DNA of 64,000 nucleotides, from positions 52,645 to 116,644 of the forward strand of contig JAAYDC010000027.1 of assembly GCA_012729455.1 (NCBI GenBank). The letters run 5' to 3'. This document shows, in pieces, positions 61,943-64,000 of the stretch (the stretch's first letter is position 1; every line of letters begins with the position of its first letter). Source of the DNA: Chloroflexota bacterium. GTDB lineage: Bacteria > Chloroflexota > Anaerolineae > UBA1429. Position numbers and translations under genes: made by a program. The notes below the pieces were generated by a model. It worked only from the letters and a program-made list of their open reading frames with translations. It did not search any database and had not been told where the DNA came from.

Positions 61943-64000
61943 TTATGCGCCCGCCGCGATGCGCACAATACAATAATCCTTCAGCGGGGCCAGCATCAGA
62001 ACGCTGCCCTGCTCGCCTTCGCTGATGCTCACATTTCCATTACTGGCACTGACCTGGCTGGCTTGCACGCTAAAGGGCAGCTGAAGCTTGATATCGTGCA
62101 CGGGTATAAAGCAGTCGATCGCCCGATTAGTCTGCGTGCCTGGATGATATGCCGGAACTGTCAGGTTGCCAAGGTGCAGGTACCACCCGCCCTGGGCATC
62201 GCGCTCGGCGTTGAACTCGACCGTGCAGGGCGCCTCAACGCAAAATGCGCGCGGCAAGCCCATGTGGGTGAACAACCCGGCCATCATTTCGTTGACCTGG
62301 TAAAAGCCATGCTTGTACAGCGAATATCCTAACGAGCCGGCCACATACCAAGCCTGGCCATCCTGGTAACGGTTGACCGTCAAGAAAGGATAAGCGCTGA
62401 TTGGCCCGGGCATCAGGTCGGTATTAGTGCCTACCTCGGGATAATCCGGATCGGGCTCGACGAGGCACAAAAGGGTGACCGCGCTATCCGCCTCGGTAAT
62501 CGCGGCACCGCCATTGACCACACAGGGCTCTGGGGTACGTTCGGCATAGACCGTCTCGAGCGGATAAGACCCCTTAAAGGTCAGCCCCAGCACATCTGCC
62601 AGCAGCGAATTGGCGCGCACGGCGCCGTGCTTGTCGCGGCAGGCAGTATCCCAGGTAGCCACAAGCTTGCCGCCCAGGGCCACATAGGCGCGCAGGATCT
62701 CGGCGGTAGATTCATCCATGCAAGCCGCATTCGGCAGGATGACAGCCCTGTAGCGCGCCAGGTCATCGGGCGAGAGCAGTTTCTCGGGCAGGATGATATC
62801 GAACAGGTAATGCCCCTCGAGCAGAGCGCGGCAATAGCCCAGGAACTCGAAGCGGTATTTCAGGCTTTGCGCGCCGGGCTCGTAAAAATCACGGCTATCT
62901 TGCGACCACAACACCGCGATCTGTGCCGCCGATTCGCGCGCCGGCAGAGTATCCATGGCCTGCGCATATTCGCCAAAAGCCTGTCCAATAATCCGAACGG
63001 CAGCCGGGCTGGAAGCTGTGCTAGGATACGCACCTTGCCCGCACGAGCCAAGCACTGGCGTGCCGTTCGCCAGGCAGCCGGCGGCGTGCAACCGGAATTC
63101 CTCTAGCGCCAGCGGGGCGTGCGAATAGTTGGGATGCTGCCCGGTCACCAGCAGCGCAGAGGGCTTGTCGATAGCGCGCAGCCATTTGGATACCAGCGTG
63201 GTGCTGTGCAGATCGGCATATCCGGCGCTCAGGCGCAGCCAGGCTTCCGTCACATAGAAATCCTGATACTGCCACCAGCTGGGGCTGACGGCCATCGACG
63301 GCGTGAGGTAAAGCGGGCAGAAAGAGTTCGGAGCAAAGGCTTTGCCCGCCTGGCGTACGATATTGGCCATCTGAGCGATCGTGGCCGTCGATATCTCCTG
63401 ACGCCACAGCAGATACTCCGACCAATGTGCCATCACGGCCTCATAGGTTGGCTGGTCGCTGCCGGTGAGCTCGCGCAGCTTGGGCTGGCACAGATCGCAG
63501 CCGCAGATCGCATAGTTAAAGAACATGTCCATATGAAAGCCATCGATTGCCGGGTAGCGGGTCACGATCTCGCGGGTCAACGCGAGCACTTCGTCGCAGC
63601 GAGGCGAAGCGATGCAGTGGGTGAACCACTCGCCATATTTGACTTTATATACCTCGCCCAAGCCCTGCGGCTCATAGTAAGGAATCGCCTCGAGCTGTGC
63701 GGTAGGCGGATTGAGCCCCTGTGGCGTGAGCGGTACGCAGCGCCACTCGGGATGGCGCGAATCGAGCCAGTTGATATAGGCAATCACTTTTTTCCCGCGC
63801 GCCTTGAGCCCCGCCAGAACCTCGCCGAAATAGTCGCGTCCGTCCAGGCCAATCGAACACGGCACGACCTGGCTCGGATAGTACGCCATGCCCCACTGGT
63901 TGGTGGCATACAGAGCCACAATATCGGCATTGATAGTGTCGAGGTCGGCCAGGACAGCCTCGGGGGTATAGTGCTTAAAGCCTTTGGGGTAGAAATTTTC
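61943..64000 (-). CDS. Glycosidase-like protein with trimerisation-type domain, 5' end outside window
   Basis: At least 685 residues; the frame is open to the window edge (ENFYPKGFKHYTPEAVLADL before the methionine at 63919). The N-terminal TIM barrel has DGFHMDMFFNYAICGCDLC, with a cysteine-rich CGCDLC element, and HPNYSHAP. The middle (AQIAVLWSQDSRDFYEP, then RYRAVILPNAACMDESTAEI) resembles the beta-galactosidase trimerisation domain of GH42-like proteins, and a beta-sandwich ends it. The catalytic residues are not certain. It is 19 bases upstream of the glycyl radical enzyme in the same direction, so likely co-transcribed and possibly supplying its substrate. Confidence 0.6.
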   Translation of the reverse strand, partial: ENFYPKGFKHYTPEAVLADLDTINADIVALYATNQWGMAYYPSQVVPCSIGLDGRDYFGEVLAGLKARGKKVIAYINWLDSRHPEWRCVPLTPQGLNPPTAQLEAIPYYEPQGLGEVYKVKYGEWFTHCIASPRCDEVLALTREIVTRYPAIDGFHMDMFFNYAICGCDLCQPKLRELTGSDQPTYEAVMAHWSEYLLWRQEISTATIAQMANIVRQAGKAFAPNSFCPLYLTPSMAVSPSWWQYQDFYVTEAWLRLSAGYADLHSTTLVSKWLRAIDKPSALLVTGQHPNYSHAPLALEEFRLHAAGCLANGTPVLGSCGQGAYPSTASSPAAVRIIGQAFGEYAQAMDTLPARESAAQIAVLWSQDSRDFYEPGAQSLKYRFEFLGYCRALLEGHYLFDIILPEKLLSPDDLARYRAVILPNAACMDESTAEILRAYVALGGKLVATWDTACRDKHGAVRANSLLADVLGLTFKGSYPLETVYAERTPEPCVVNGGAAITEADSAVTLLCLVEPDPDYPEVGTNTDLMPGPISAYPFLTVNRYQDGQAWYVAGSLGYSLYKHGFYQVNEMMAGLFTHMGLPRAFCVEAPCTVEFNAERDAQGGWYLHLGNLTVPAYHPGTQTNRAIDCFIPVHDIKLQLPFSVQASQVSASNGNVSISEGEQGSVLMLAPLKDYCIVRIAAGA

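Overview
The window is about 64 kb of GC-rich bacterial chromosome with dense, mostly ordinary genes. The gene families suggest a Chloroflexota (Anaerolineae-like) anaerobic or facultative heterotroph: a TgpA-type transglutaminase, a TIGR01906 membrane protein, an Lhr helicase, a CBS/DHH/poly(A)-polymerase fusion, a DUF5107-TPR protein, an aldehyde:ferredoxin oxidoreductase and a glycyl radical enzyme. This assignment rests on family recognition only. There is no rRNA, tRNA, CRISPR array or transposase in the window.

Layout. 1-3.9 kb: transglutaminase (5' end outside the window), DUF1461 protein, Rrf2 regulator, TtcA-like tRNA thiolation enzyme and a pyruvate-kinase-C-like protein. 3.9-10 kb: a six-gene minus-strand sugar operon (zinc alcohol dehydrogenase, two Gfo/Idh/MocA oxidoreductases, three TIM-barrel isomerase/epimerases). 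10-20.8 kb: a lipoprotein with a SUNSET-like end, glyA with a structured leader, a UroD-family protein, a membrane protein, a candidate small RNA, two GT4 glycosyltransferases, an RraA-like protein, a flavoprotein, glutamate dehydrogenase with a switch-like leader, and an AIR-synthase-like protein. 21-23 kb: a compositionally mosaic membrane protein. 23-34 kb: a zinc-type binding protein, pstSCAB behind a Pho-box promoter, and phoR/phoB.

34-45.9 kb: a carbohydrate operon (two tandem-duplicated epimerases, nucleoside hydrolase, GH130, DUF5107-TPR) that runs into phoB. It is divergent from rpiA and shares a palindromic promoter region with it. Two UroD-family genes, an APC permease with a UspA-like tail and the CBS/DHH/PAP fusion follow. 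45.9-59.6 kb: aldehyde:ferredoxin oxidoreductase, a histidine phosphatase lacking its motif arginine, tpiA, lhr, a lower-GC GH2 gene inserted behind lhr and followed by a second, decayed lhr 3' end, then gpmA and gatB. 59.6-64 kb: a glycyl radical enzyme and a glycosidase-like protein that runs off the window.

Together the genes describe uptake-independent processing of unusual sugars: oxidation, epimerisation, phosphorolysis and nucleoside cleavage feeding rpiA, tpiA and gpmA. Phosphate-starvation control is woven in. The observations most worth following are the competing-helix leader of the glutamate dehydrogenase gene, the structured glyA leader, the orphan structured RNA before the glycosyltransferases, the GH2 insertion with a duplicated lhr tail, and the tandem duplication that left a nucleoside-hydrolase stub.
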